DNA of 64,000 bases from Pyrrhoderma lamaoense (GCA_002794735.1 NBAZ01000037.1:1-64000); one strand, 5' to 3'. Counted from the first letter of the stretch, positions 11,054 to 21,995 are shown. Program-made: numbers and translations. The notes: generated by a model not told the origin, from the letters alone.

Positions 11054-12112
11054 ATGGCAGGTGATGGAAATACAAAGGGCACATTAGTATTGAAGACGAG
11101 CTGGGTACCATCAGGTAGGGAAAGTGAGGCAGATGTCATTGAAAGAGCAAGGAAAGCGCTGGACGACATGACGGACAATGAAGTATCCGAAGAACCAGAA
11201 TTACTGGAACTGTATGGTCTGAAGAACAGGAAGCTCTCATCTTGCCTCCCGAAGGTATACTGGTGGAGGGATATTAAGGAGATCACATCAAGATCCCGAG
11301 CAAGTCTGTTTTTGAGTAGATGTAACGATAAGGAAATAGTACAACGGCTGACTGTGCTTGAACAACTGTCTCCTATCTATCTTCTTGATGATCTCGAAGA
11401 CTACAAGGAGGCCATCAGGCATATTGTTCTTGGTAAGCATGCCCGTATACTATTCATAACTTTTATCTAATTTACTACAGGAATCCACTTCCTTGCTACC
11501 AGCGAGCAGAAGATTATGCACCGAGACATCAGTCGTCAGAACCTGATGTACCGACGAGTGAATGGAAAAGTAAATGGAGTATTGATCGATTTCGACCTCG
11601 CATCGTCAAGGAAGTCTATAGCGAACAGCCACGAAGGTGTTCGGACAGGAACGCGTCCATTCATGGCAGTTAGTCTCCATCTTGAAATATTTCAGGATGA
11701 GATCCCAGACCATAGAGAAAGATTTGACCTTGAATCTATCTTCTATGTGATGTATTGGGATTCGCAGTTCTTCGATAAAGGAAAAAAGGTTGTGCAACCA
11801 GGATCGGCGGCTCAGAATGTCTATGATGAATGGATTCTGAATAGCGACTCCCGCGCAATAGATGCTAAGAGGGGCGTTTTCACAAGACTCATACCAAACC
11901 AAACTGCATTTTTCAGGCCTCTCAGAAGTTCATGGTTAAAACCACTAGGTAAACTATTTCACATTGGCTATGGCAAGCTAGATGAGGTGCGGGATGGCCT
12001 CTTGGAGGACGGGGGATATCTGGGAAAGGATTGGGAGATTGAAGGATTTGACTATGACACATTAGGCGGAACTGCCACTTTTGAAAGAGTCTGGGAGGTC
12101 CTAAGAAAGTAA
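11054..12112 (+). CDS. FunK1-like protein kinase, array copy 8
   Basis: Exons 11054-11432 and 11481-12112 with a 48-nt intron give 336 aa. The start is MAGDGNTKG-type; Lys14, HRD (140-142) and DFD (163-165) are intact. The body is the LEIFQDEIPDH variant and the C-terminal cassette is type A, found otherwise only on minus-strand members, but the tail is the plus-strand WEVLRK. Exon 1 is closely related to copy 11 on the other strand (shared SRSRASLFLSRCNDKE block). Confidence 0.85.
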
Positions 12113-12118
12113 TGTATG

Positions 12119-12380
12119 CCCAATAGATGCTAAGAAAGGCGTTTTTACGAGGCCTATTCCAGACATAACTGCATTTTTCGAACCTCTTGAGGACACATGG
12201 TTGTATCCATTAGGCCGAATTTTTAATACGGGCTACACCAAACTAGATGGCCAGAGGGGCAAGCTCAGAAGGCGAGGGAAAGACAGGTCCGCTAAGGATT
12301 GGGAAATCGAAGGATTTGACTATAATACATTGGGAGGAAATGTATCATTTGAGAAATTCTGGGGGATCCTAAGAAAGTAG
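12119..12380 (+). pseudogene. Orphan 3' fragment of a FunK1-like kinase
   Basis: Starting within 7 bp of the stop of copy 8, this stretch reads in one frame as the last ~86 codons of a kinase of cassette type C (FFEPLEDTWLYPLGRIFNTGY, tail WGILRK) with stop at 12378-12380. It begins at the AIDAK block, the same place where copy 8 has that sequence, so it looks like the leftover of unequal crossing-over in exon 2. It has no start, exon 1 or catalytic loop. Confidence 0.75.
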
Positions 12381-12559
12381 TGGATAACTCACACAAATAT
12401 GTTATGTAGTATTGAATCTTTATTTTCTCACTTCGAATACAATGTAAATACTTAGTTCATAACCTTAAATCGCCTTATATTCTAGAGTAAGTGAAAAAGA
12501 AATATAGTATTCTATCTACCATTCACCAGTTGCAACAGAATAATAATGATAAAATGACC
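12381..12559 (+). repeat. Convergent 3' spacer, copy 5 (diverged)
   Basis: About 180 bp between the fragment's stop and the stop of copy 9. It keeps the TATTTTCTCACTT and CTATCTACCATTCACCAGT blocks in the common orientation but is the most diverged spacer. Confidence 0.6.
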
Positions 12560-13613
12560 CTAAAGCCTCATAATACTCCAGATTTTCTCGAATGTGACAT
12601 TTCCGCCTAATGTATTATAGTCAAATCCTTCGATTTCCCAATCCTTAGCGGACCTGTCTTTCCCTCGCCTTCTGAGCTTGCCCCTCTGGCCATCTAGTTT
12701 GGTGTAGCCCGTATTAAAAATTCGGCCTAATGGATACAACCATGTGTCCTCAAGAGGTTCAAAAAATGCAGTTATGTTTGCAGTGTAACCCAGTCCAAAA
12801 ACGCATTTTTTTAAATCTATTATGCAACCGTCGTCACTTTGGACCCATTTATCGTATTCTTTCTGAGCCGTTGATCCCGGTAGCACAACCTTTTTTCCTT
12901 TATCAAAGAATTGTACATCCCAGTACATCACATAGAAGATAGATTCAAGGTCAAATCGTTCTCTATGTTCTGGAATCTCATCCTGACCTCTACCAAGATG
13001 CAGACTGACTGCCATGAATGGACGCGTTCCTGTCCGAATACCTTTGTGGTTTTTCAACATAGAATTCCTTGTTGTTGCAAGGTCGAAATCGATCAGTACT
13101 CCATTTACTTTTCCATTACCTCGTCGGTACATCAAATTTTGACGACTTATATCTCGGTGCATAATTTTCTGCTCGCTGATAGCAAGGAAGTGGGTTCCTG
13201 TGTTAGATTAGAATGGGAACGCAGATAGTATATAGACATGCTTACCAAGGACGATATGCCTGATAGCCTCCTTATAGTCTTCGAGATCATCAAGAAGATA
13301 GATAGGTGATAGTTGCTCAATAACAATCACGCGTTGCATCACATCATGTTCATTAGTAGTTTCCAAAAACAGTCCTGCCCGTGACCTTGCCGTGATCTCC
13401 TTTATATCCCTCCACCAGTACACATTCGGTAGACACGACGAGAGTTCCCTGTTCTTCAAACTATACAGTCCAGTAATTCTGGTTCTTCGGACATCACAAC
13501 GTCCATCATGTCGTCCAGCGCATCCCTTGCTTTTTCAATCATATCAGCCTCACTTTCCCTGTCTGACAATAGCCAGCTTGTCTTCAGTATATGGGTGTCT
13601 GATAGTCACTCAT
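12560..13613 (-). pseudogene. FunK1-like kinase, array copy 9, with two 1-bp frame breaks in exon 1
   Basis: Exon 2 (13197-12560) is fully open with HRD, DFD, cassette type C and tail WSIMRL. Exon 1 should start at 13613 (MSDYQT type), but two single bases are missing relative to copies 2 and 3: one near 13595 (a four-base C/G run has three) and one near 13469 (TT to T in CAGTTCC). The frame is therefore broken twice. Because similar single-base losses occur in conserved single-copy genes elsewhere in this window, they may be sequence errors and not real mutations. Confidence 0.65.
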
Positions 13614-14050
13614 GTCATAGCCGTGGAAGAGATGAGAGTTTCTGTTGTCCACAAGAAAGTAAGTGCGATTCCAAACAAGTTAATTGAAAAATCATCGGTA
13701 AAACACACTTTTTCTATAATCATATAGTCATGACAAGACCTAAGTCACGGAAGTCTTCACCGGTGAAGCTGCCACGAATGAATACATTTAACTCACTGTT
13801 TTATTACTCACTGTAATTTATTTTAAATTGGAAAATAATAGCTTCATTCACTGTGGTATATGATATTAGTAAAATATATTGAGTATACTCAGTTGTTTGA
13901 GGTGGTTCGCAAATAGATATTTATAGATTATTTGCTCGTCATAAACCGGACACGTGCGTATCAGACATTAGCGTGCCGCACTTCTTTCGATCCTACGATG
14001 AGCAATGTCTGAAGACTTGGGAAGTTGCATGTAAAAAAGACTGAAGGAAA
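13614..14050. promoter_or_regulatory. Bidirectional promoter between kinase copies 9 and 10 (inverted)
   Basis: 437 bp between divergent ATGs, in the same orientation as 4122-4559 (MSDY-type gene left, MGAF-type gene right) and moderately diverged from it. No gene of its own. Confidence 0.55.
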
Positions 14051-15124
14051 ATGGGAGCATTTCATTTCATCAGTATGGTGGGAGGAACTACGAACGGCAC
14101 ATTAGTACAGAAGACAAGCTGGCTATTGTCAGACAGGGAAAGTGAATATGATATGATTGAAAAAGCAAGGGAAGCGCTGGACGACATGATGGACAATGAA
14201 GTATCCGAAGAACCAGAATTACTGGAACTGTATGGTCTGAAGAACAGGAAACTCTCGTCGTGTCTACCGAATGTGTACTGGTGCAGGGAACTAAAGGAGA
14301 TCATGGCAAGATCACGGGCAGGACTGTTTTTGAAAACATGTAACGACATGGTACAACGTATGACTGTGCTTGAACAACTGTCTCCTATCTATCTTCTTGA
14401 TAACCTTGAAGACTACAAGGAAGCTATCAGGCATATCGTTCTTGGTGGGCATGTCTGTATACTTTTCATGCTTCTTATCTGATTTACTACAGGAATCCAC
14501 TTCCTTGCTATCAGCGACCAGAAAATTATGCACCGAGACATTAGTCGTCAGAATCTGATGTTCCGACGCGTGAATGGGAGTGTGAATGGAGTATTGATTG
14601 ATTTCGACCTCGCGTCGACAAGGGAGTCTATGTTGAAGAGTCACAAAGGTGTTCGGACAGGAACGCGCCCATTCATGGCAGTCAGTCTCCATCTCGGTAG
14701 AGGTCAGAATGAGATCCCAGAGCATAGAGAACGATTTGACCTTGAATCTATCTTCTATGTGATGTACTGGGATGCACAATTCTTCGATAAAGGAAGAAAG
14801 GTTGTGCTGCCAGGATCCGTGGCTCAGAATAGTTACAATGATTGGATTACATATAACGATGAGACCGCGATAGCTGTTAAGGAACACGCTTTCAAAAAGT
14901 CTAATCCAGACAATACTGCATTTTTCCTGCCTCTCAGAAGTTCGTGGTTAAAACCACTGGGTGAACTATTTTACGATGGCTACAGCAAACTGCAGAAGGT
15001 GCGAAATGACCTCTTGGCAAAGGAGGAAAAGTTGGGAAAGGATTGGGAGATTGAAGGGCTTGACTATGACACATTAGGCGGAACTGTCACATTTGAAAAA
15101 ATCTGGGAGATCCTCAGGAAATAA
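14051..15124 (+). CDS. FunK1-like protein kinase, array copy 10
   Basis: Exons 14051-14444 and 14493-15124 with a 48-nt intron give 341 aa. Exon 1 is MGAF type with a two-residue in-frame deletion (NDMVQR where relatives have NDKDIVQR) and Cys for Trp in the VYWC motif. The exon 2 body is the GRGQNE variant otherwise typical of MSDY genes. The C-terminus is a hybrid: LRSSWLKPLG from type A runs straight into GELFYDGYSKL of type B, an internal junction near 14965. Tail WEILRK. HRD and DFD are intact. Confidence 0.85.
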
Positions 15125-15326
15125 TAGATGCCTCGCATATATGTTACATGGAAACAAACCAGAAATTTCTCACTTTGAATACTACGTAGTTACATAGTCT
15201 CCAATCTTGTAATTTAAACTGAATCACGCATGGGGCCTGAAGTCATCTTATATTCAACACAAAGTAGTACATCATAGTAACTATCTACCATTCGCCAGTC
15301 GAAACAGAAGGAAGGAGAAATGACCT
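15125..15326 (+). repeat. Convergent 3' spacer, copy 6
   Basis: About 200 bp between convergent stops, very close to spacer copy 3 (5640-5843) and in the same orientation. Confidence 0.75.
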
Positions 15327-16385
15327 TTAAGTCCTCATAATATCCCAGATTTTCTCAAATGTGACATTTCCGCCCAATGTGTCATAATCAAACCCCTCAA
15401 TCTCCCAATCCTTTCCCAACTTTTCCCCCTTTGCCAAGAGGTCATTTCGCACCTTCTTCAGTTTGCCGTAGCCATCGTAAAATAGTTCACCCAGTGATAA
15501 TAACCATGAATTGATGAGAGGCCGGAAAAATGCAGTTATGTCTGGATTAAGCGTTGTTAAAGCGTGTTCCTTAACAGCTATCGCGGTCTCATCGTTATAT
15601 GTAATCCAATCATTGTAACTATTCTGAGCCACGGATCCTGGTAGCACAACCTTTTTTCCTTTATCGTAGAATCGTGCATCCCAATACACCACATAGAAAA
15701 TAGATTCAAGGTCAAATCGTTCTCTATGGTCTGGCATCTCATCCTGAAATATTTCAAGATGCAGACTAACTGCCATGAATGGGCGCGTTCCTGTCCGAAC
15801 ACCCTTGTGGCTCTTCGCTATAGAATTCCTTGACGATACGAGGTCGAAATCAATCAATACTCCATTCACTTTCCCATTCACGCGTCGGTACATCAGATTC
15901 TGACGACTGATGTCTCGGTGCATAATTTTCTGCTCGCTGGTAGCAAGGAAATGGATTCCTGTAGTAAATTAGATAAAAGGTATGAATAGTATATAGACAT
16001 ACTTACCAAGAACGATATGCCTGATGGCCTCCTTGTAGTCTTCAAGATCATCAAGAAGATAGATAGGCGACAGTTGTTCAAGCACAGTCAGCCGTTGTAC
16101 TATTTCCTTATCGTTACATCTACTCAAAAACAGACTTGCTCGGGATCTTGATGTGATCTCCTTAATATCCCTCCACCAGTATACCTTCGGGAGGCAAGAT
16201 GAGAGCTTCCTGTTCCCCAGATCATGCAATTCCAATAGCCCTGGCTTTTCAGATATCTCATTGCCCATCATACCGTCCAGCGTTTCCCTTGCTTTTTCAA
16301 TGATATCTGCCTCGCTTTCCCTACCTGATGGTACCCAGCTCGTCTTCAATACTACTGTGCCCTTTGTATTTCCATCATTTGCCAT
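15327..16385 (-). CDS. FunK1-like protein kinase, array copy 11
   Basis: Exons 16385-16007 and 15958-15327 with a 48-nt intron give 336 aa. The start is MANDGNTKG-type, matching copy 8; an upstream TTG at 16418 is not a plausible eukaryotic start. HRD (140-142) and DFD (163-165) are intact. The body is of the LEIFQ type, the C-terminal cassette type B, and the tail minus-strand WDIMRT. Its upstream region is the inverted copy of that of copy 8. A plus-strand divergent partner, expected to the right, is not recognisable. Confidence 0.85.
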
Positions 16386-17445
16386 GTATGTAATGTAAAG
16401 AAGTTCTGCTCCGTTCAATATTCATAGAGCATGTTCTCATGCATGCAACCTGCCGATTCCGAGGACTTCGCTCGTTGTAAGGAAAAGAGGAACGCGGCAC
16501 GCATTACTATTGTGCACACATGTATATCGGGTAGCGAGTAAATTAAGCCAGTTTCTGAGTTTCCACCTCATGAAGGCGTATCAATCAGTATTTTTAACAC
16601 AATAAGTGTATATGAAAATTATCAAAATATTTTGCATTGTATCTCACTAAAAACAAGTAGGGCGTTTTTTTAAAATTTCATGTTAAATTGCCGAGATTGC
16701 TGAAAATATTGTTTTTGAATTTTCATATGAATTAACATGAATTGGAAAAGGAAGTATCCACTACTCATAGTGTTTGTAAGGTGATAACTGTTAGTACTAC
16801 CTTGTACCGGCCCTGAGTTGGAAGTACATGTACGTCTTCCCTCAGAATCCCTACCTTGCCAGAATAGCTATGGTTGGCGTACCATGATAGGCCTGGCGCA
16901 GTATACTCGCCCAGAATCGATCTGGAGGAAACGTATGGGTCGAAGGACTTTCTTGTAACGGTGGCATTGTGAAATGGGAATGCTTCTGGAAGACGTTACT
17001 TTGTTGTACTTTTTCTGAAGGTTTCGTTACCGTGTTTTCAGACTGCTCTATCATGGGCTTCAGAAGATCTACTCGCGGATAAATAGGTAGAAGGTATTGA
17101 CGGGTCATTCCTTACGACGGTTTCTTGAAGAAGACCCGGTACAACTTACATAGAAAAAGGAAAAAGGACAACAACAATCTTTGGACCAAGTCATTCTTTA
17201 CAGGATTTCCAAAAAAAATCGGTTCAGCTATGAGAGTGGGCACTCGAAAAAGCGTCGTCACTATCCGCAAATCAGACTGTTTTCTCCCTACGGGAGGACA
17301 ACATCTGTCATGTATCAATTAACGAGGTAAATGGTTAATATACCACTCTGCGACTTAGTAACACAATCTCTGTGTTAACGTTGGAATAGACGGTATCCTG
17401 CCTCACTTGGAATGATCCACACGACGTCAAGTGATGATGGGCCCT
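16386..17445. repeat. Right arm of the second inverted repeat (partner of 9985-11053)
   Basis: Upstream region of copy 11. Read in reverse complement it matches about 9985-11053 over its whole length with scattered substitutions and small indels. No gene is supported. Together with copies 8 and 11 it makes an inverted repeat with arms of about 2 kb around copies 9 and 10. Confidence 0.7.
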
Positions 17446-20039
17446 CCTGACAGTCAGACTTAATGGTTAGAAAAATCCGACAGAGGTTGAGAGTGGAAGG
17501 ACATTCTTTCTTTGGAGATGAGAACGTCCCAGATTTCACAGAATATATATACACGAATTTCTCTAGCACCAACAACTCCAGGTGAGGCTGTATCCTCCGG
17601 AAGAGCGAAACGAGTAACCTCAGGACAAGATAAAGCACGAGAACTGAAAAGGGAAAAGGTGCACTAAACAGTTCGAACGCACTAGACATTCCTACACTGT
17701 CTGCACAAAAATCGGGTAAATATGCTCTTGCAAGTATGAACTTCGTAAACAATCGGAGATTTGTATTCTCCCCTTTGTAAAGTACAATGAGTTGCGGTCG
17801 TCGTATCACGACAAGGCAGGTTCCGTATACTTGCCCTTATCGATATAGGTCAGGCGGTGCCTTGTCGAAGACTTCGTTTCTGGGCCTTCAATTTGCTCTA
17901 TAATAGACTCAAGTTTAACTAGGATTGAGAACGGAATGCCATTCTCTTATTTGTAAAGATGAAGATAATAGGGTTATCTCATCCTACGAATACGAGAAAG
18001 ATGTTTGAATCAACATCTCGGTGTGAGACTATATTCTCTGGAGTCAGGAAACGGGCAGCGGATGAAGAAGAAGGCGAGATTGGATTTACTTGACCTCTTG
18101 ATACAAGAAGGAACGCTCAACAATCGATGAAAGTTTTCAAGATCTTACTTGGTTACATCGAAACATATCATTAGCTCCTTTCTCAGTCAAACTGGGTGAG
18201 AGAGGAGGAGGGTGAACAGAAGGAGTGTAGTCGCTAATTCACATGTACATGGTCAGCTATATCCCCCCTAGCTCGTGCTATAAACGTCAATATTAGTGGA
18301 TTCTGGTGGATACTCTTAGGATTCTCGGAGATAAAAACGACTTAGTTTTCTTAAGGGCAATATTAAAGAAGGAGACCACCACGTGATATATCTAGAATAA
18401 AATATAAGATTGAGGTTCAATCGATTTCTACGTGATGCATTCAGTAATAGGATGCACATGTGTTTGATAAAAGGAAGAGAGGTTGATGTAGAGAGGTTGA
18501 GATGATACGTAGAAGAGTTCTAAGAGTAATCAAGTGGATAGAACGAAAAATGTTTATGGCAATAATCTATAGTGTAAATATGCTTTTTCTGAGTTTTTTA
18601 TAGGAAAAAAGCATTAAGTTTTTCGAGAGGAGTACATAGATATGTAGTTTACCCTAGTTTCTTCATATATCGCTACTTTCATCATCAAAATAGACCGCTG
18701 AATCGTCTGAAGATCGGTTTGTCTCATCTGGATTCTGGGACCTCCTTATCTTCCTAATCAGTATTCAGACTGTCGATTCTGAGAAGACGTACTCCCTCTT
18801 GAGCACCCTTGTGGTTCTACACAGACCTCCGTGTCGAAGCCGATCAAATTCAAATTATATCTCATCCACTTTCCCATGTGCTCGACGGAGCATTAGCTTC
18901 TTTTGGATTAAACCCCTGTACATTATTATTTCTCCTGCTAATAGAAAAGGGACAAATGAAGTCAAATGTTCAAGTAAGATCAGATAGCATACCATGCTCC
19001 ACTCGTATTGTTGCTATTCTCTCGATTATATTTTTCCACTGCGTCCCCTTGGACAACTGAGTTTTTGTTAGGTCATCTAATTGCTTCAATGAGCTTGTAT
19101 ACGCTTTCATTCTCTCTGTACATCGGTACCAAGCATATCTTCTGTATATAATATCCGTAGATTCATTACTAGTTGCTTGAAACATCCAGACGGTTTATGA
19201 TACCCAGGACCTTTCAAGAGTTCCTTTTCAAATAGAGTGAGAGTATTAACGCGTATTAATTGGAAAAAGATTGCGTATATCATTGTATTGTGCCAGCCGG
19301 GTAATAGACATGTATCAGTATTCTGAGTATAATGCTGAGTATTATCTGTTGCAAATATGCATGTGTTAGAATTGAAATTGATTGCGGAAAACGGGTTGAT
19401 CATAATTACTATCTTAATACTAATTTCATTCTAAAAAGCAAAAGTGACTTAGCCAGTGAATCTCTTTATTTTTAAGCAAAAGAATTCCTTTAAGTTCTAC
19501 AGTCTTCCGAGAAGTGTATTTGTAAAGGAATGAGTGCAGGTACAGATATGTTTTGGATTGTCCATGATCTTCTCACTTCCTAGTCCCACAACGAATTCTC
19601 ACAATTGCTAATATAGTAGACACACATAATCATCCATTAAAAGATACATGTTTGCTTATGTGTTTATATAGTTAACGAACATATCAGAGGAGGTAATGGT
19701 AATAAAACAGACTGTACGGATGCAGAAGAACTTGGAAGACAGAATTCGAATTCGAAAGCGAAATGTGATAGGCGGTAAGAAGGATTAGAAAGAGCCGAAC
19801 AACCGAAAAGAGTGAGTGAGAGAGACAAAAAAGAGAAGGAAAGAAAACAATAAAATAGAGGGTCGAAAAAAGAAATTAAAGGGAGCGGGAGCTATTTTCA
19901 GATGCTGATTATGTAAATGAATATGAATGCACTGTGATCAAAGTTTGCAAATGAATGGAGACAATGCTAGCGTACAAGTGAATGAAAGATGGAAATTAGT
20001 GACACCAGTGTCTTCACTCAGTCGAAAAAAGAAACTAAA
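17446..20039. other. Gene-poor flank of the kinase array
   Basis: Apart from the kinase relic at about 18660-18935, I recognise no gene here. A minus-strand open frame of about 144 codons spans 17375-17809 but overlaps the inverted-repeat arm, lacks recognisable domains, and is not conserved in frame in the other arm, so I do not call it. The segment after about 19700 is purine-rich and leads into the 3' end of NOT2. Confidence 0.5.
18660..18935 (-). pseudogene. Strongly decayed relic of a FunK1-like kinase
   Basis: The plus strand here preserves, in order, degenerate versions of the reverse complement of kinase exon 2: TTCTGGGACCTC (from TTCTGGGATCTC), CAGACTG, CCCTTGTGG.TCT, GTCGAAGCCGATCAAATTCAA (the DFD region), CCACTTTCCCATGTG and CGACGGAGCATTAG (the catalytic-loop region). 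No open frame survives. It is far more diverged than any array member, so the family was in this region before the recent copies arose. Confidence 0.5.
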
Positions 20040-21995
20040 TTACATTGCCGCAGCTGCTACCCCAAGGCCTGCAAAACCCCTTTGTGCTTGTTGAGTGAGC
20101 GAAGCAGCATTTATCCCTGGAACACCATGGGTATTGGGTCCATGCCCAAGAGTTTGTCCTTGTACTTGACCACCGGCAGACCCGACTCCAACATTCGCAT
20201 TCGTAGGTTGCAACGTTGATCCTGCGAAAGCCGGCGCGTCTTTGTTTTCAAGGTCAGCATACATGACGGTGAACTCTTTTACACTCTTTTCCCACGACTC
20301 TGGATCCCAGTACGTAAAGAAACCTTGCTCGCCTGCACCGTTGTCAATCGTCTTTGTTGGTCGTAATCGACCAGACTCTTTTGTAAGCCATAATCGAAGG
20401 TCCTTGTTGTACCTCCAATTCCGAGCAAATCTGTAAGGATAGATATATCAATTGGAGGAAAAGGGGAGTAGAAAATTGTAAATACAATTCTTGAGCCGCA
20501 ACTTCTTGAAGAGCATCTCTAGGGTGGGCATAAAACATGTAAAAGAGTGTCTCTTCACTGAATGCTTGTGCTTTGTTTGGGCCGGGAGGTGGTGCATTTA
20601 CGTTATAACATTGAGGAAGACTAAAATCTGGTTCAACAGTGTGCGCTGCCGATGAGTCCGACCACGGTGTGATGAAAGTTGAAAATAGTGACCTAAACAG
20701 AAGGTAAGATTTGTATTCATTTCCTTAGAGGTGCACCGCATACCCCTGGGTTTGCATATCCAAGCCCATTGTCCCAAGATCGGTACCTATTGAAAGTAAA
20801 TTTTGGTCTGCATCTGCATTCTTTATTGCACTAAGTAATCCAAGTAAACCCCAACGGTCTGCAGCGGATGTTAAAATCTGTTGAGCTGGTGTTTGGGGTG
20901 CTGCACTTGCTGCACCAGCGTTTGGTTGTACTGCACTATCTCCCGAACTAAAGGCTGGTTGAGATTGTTGTTGGGGGAATGTATTTGACATCCCTGGAGG
21001 TACTCCGGGTTGTTGTCCCAAAGCTATACTTCCATTCATACCCGTAGATGCTGTATTACCGACACCATTCCACGTTGCAAGTTTCGATGATGCCCTCTTA
21101 TCGGAGTCACCTTGAATATTCCCTCGTTGCGTTCCACTTAAGTTTAGTAAGCCCGGAGGCAGGGTCTGTCGGTTTTCGAATCCATTCAATCCCGGTGGAT
21201 GGGTCGTAACGTCTTGGCCAGAGGATGTTTGCGGTGGTTGCTGTTGAGATGCGGCTGAAGGGGGTTGGCCACCTAAGGCTGGAAAGTCGTCCGCTGTAAA
21301 ATCTCTCGATTGCGCAGCGGTACCCACACCAGAAGTTCCTTGACCCGGGCCTTGTCCTGCTCCTCCAGGAGGTACACCCGTCCCCGCTTGACTAGCATAA
21401 CTTGACGATAATGTAGTCATTGGACTATTTGCAACAGCGTTTGTATTTGTCGATCCGGAGCTTAAAGCTGGAAAATCGTTTGGATCTAATGCGACTTCAT
21501 TATTTATTGTGTTCGCTTGTGAGCCTGAGATATTAGGAGTTGAAATATGAGGTTGAAGAGAATTCGACGGTTGTTGCTGTTGATTCGGAGGCTGCTGAGG
21601 TTGTTGTCCTAATGCTATCGAGCCTTGTAGCTGCTGGTGTGCTTGTGAGTGCTGCTGAGGTTGACTTTGCTGTGGTTGTTGCATTCCCCCACCAAATGGA
21701 AAACCAGGTTGTCCACGTTGTTGTAGAAAACTGGGGAAGGCAAAACCATGTTTTGACCCGCTGTTCGATGGGTGTTTGGTAGTCCTGGAAAGCCTTGTTG
21801 CAAGGTATTCCTAGGGGGCATGCCAAAGGCACCTGCGGGGTTGTACGGAGTGCGAAATTGCCCTCCAAGTGTTTGAGCTGGTCCTAGAGTAGGAGGGCGC
21901 TGAGGCGGTTGACCTGCATGATAGGCAATTAAGAATATTGAGATTATGACGAAAAAATCGCAGAGAAAGGCGACAAACGTACCTGGCCTATTCAT
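20040..21995 (-). CDS. NOT2: CCR4-NOT complex subunit NOT2
   Basis: Scaffold subunit of the CCR4-NOT deadenylase and transcription regulator. Exons as read: 21995-21983 (a 13-nt first exon, MNRPG), 21913-20744, 20692-20486 and 20430-20040, with introns of 69, 51 and 55 nt. The long middle exon is Gln/Pro/Ser-rich and carries two DFPAL motifs (DPNDFPALSSG, TADDFPALGG). The last exons hold the NOT2/3/5 C-terminal domain: ETLFYMFYAHPRD, the AAQEL-FARNWRYNKDLR junction, WLTKES and YWDPESWEK. The frame changes once near 21745-21760 without a plausible intron, consistent with one missing base. It is divergent from HNT1, 235 bp between ATGs. Confidence 0.85.

Larger units (their letters stand above)
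285..16385. repeat. Tandem array of divergent kinase-gene pairs, period about 2.78 kb
   Basis: Successive minus-strand gene ends lie at 285, 3061, 5844, 8626, 12560 and 15327, giving steps of 2776, 2783, 2782, 3934 and 2767 bp. The long step contains the expanded promoter and the orphan fragment. Convergent spacers all point the same way, so the units are direct repeats. Cores of units 1 and 3 have the MGAF gene left and the MSDY gene right; cores of units 2 and 5 are the reverse. Units 1 and 2 form a near-identical inverted repeat, roughly 470-2600 against 3300-5450. Confidence 0.8.

Noticed and set aside
10849..11064. Upstream open frame running into kinase copy 8
   Set aside because: It is in the repeat module, overlaps the kinase start in a different frame, and has no recognisable content.
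684..15800. Long open frames antisense to each kinase gene (for example 684-935, 1048-1353, 3417-3734, 6189-6494)
   Set aside because: They mirror the kinase codons, lack domains and repeat in every copy only because the sense gene does.
285..16385. Kinase array as a transposon or integron-like element
   Set aside because: No transposase, integrase, terminal repeats or target-site duplications were seen; unit ends fall in gene 3' spacers and breakpoints vary, which fits homologous recombination better.
17375..17809. 144-codon minus-strand open frame at the array edge
   Set aside because: It overlaps the inverted-repeat arm, and the other arm (near 9985-10055) differs by indels that break the frame, so there is no coding conservation.
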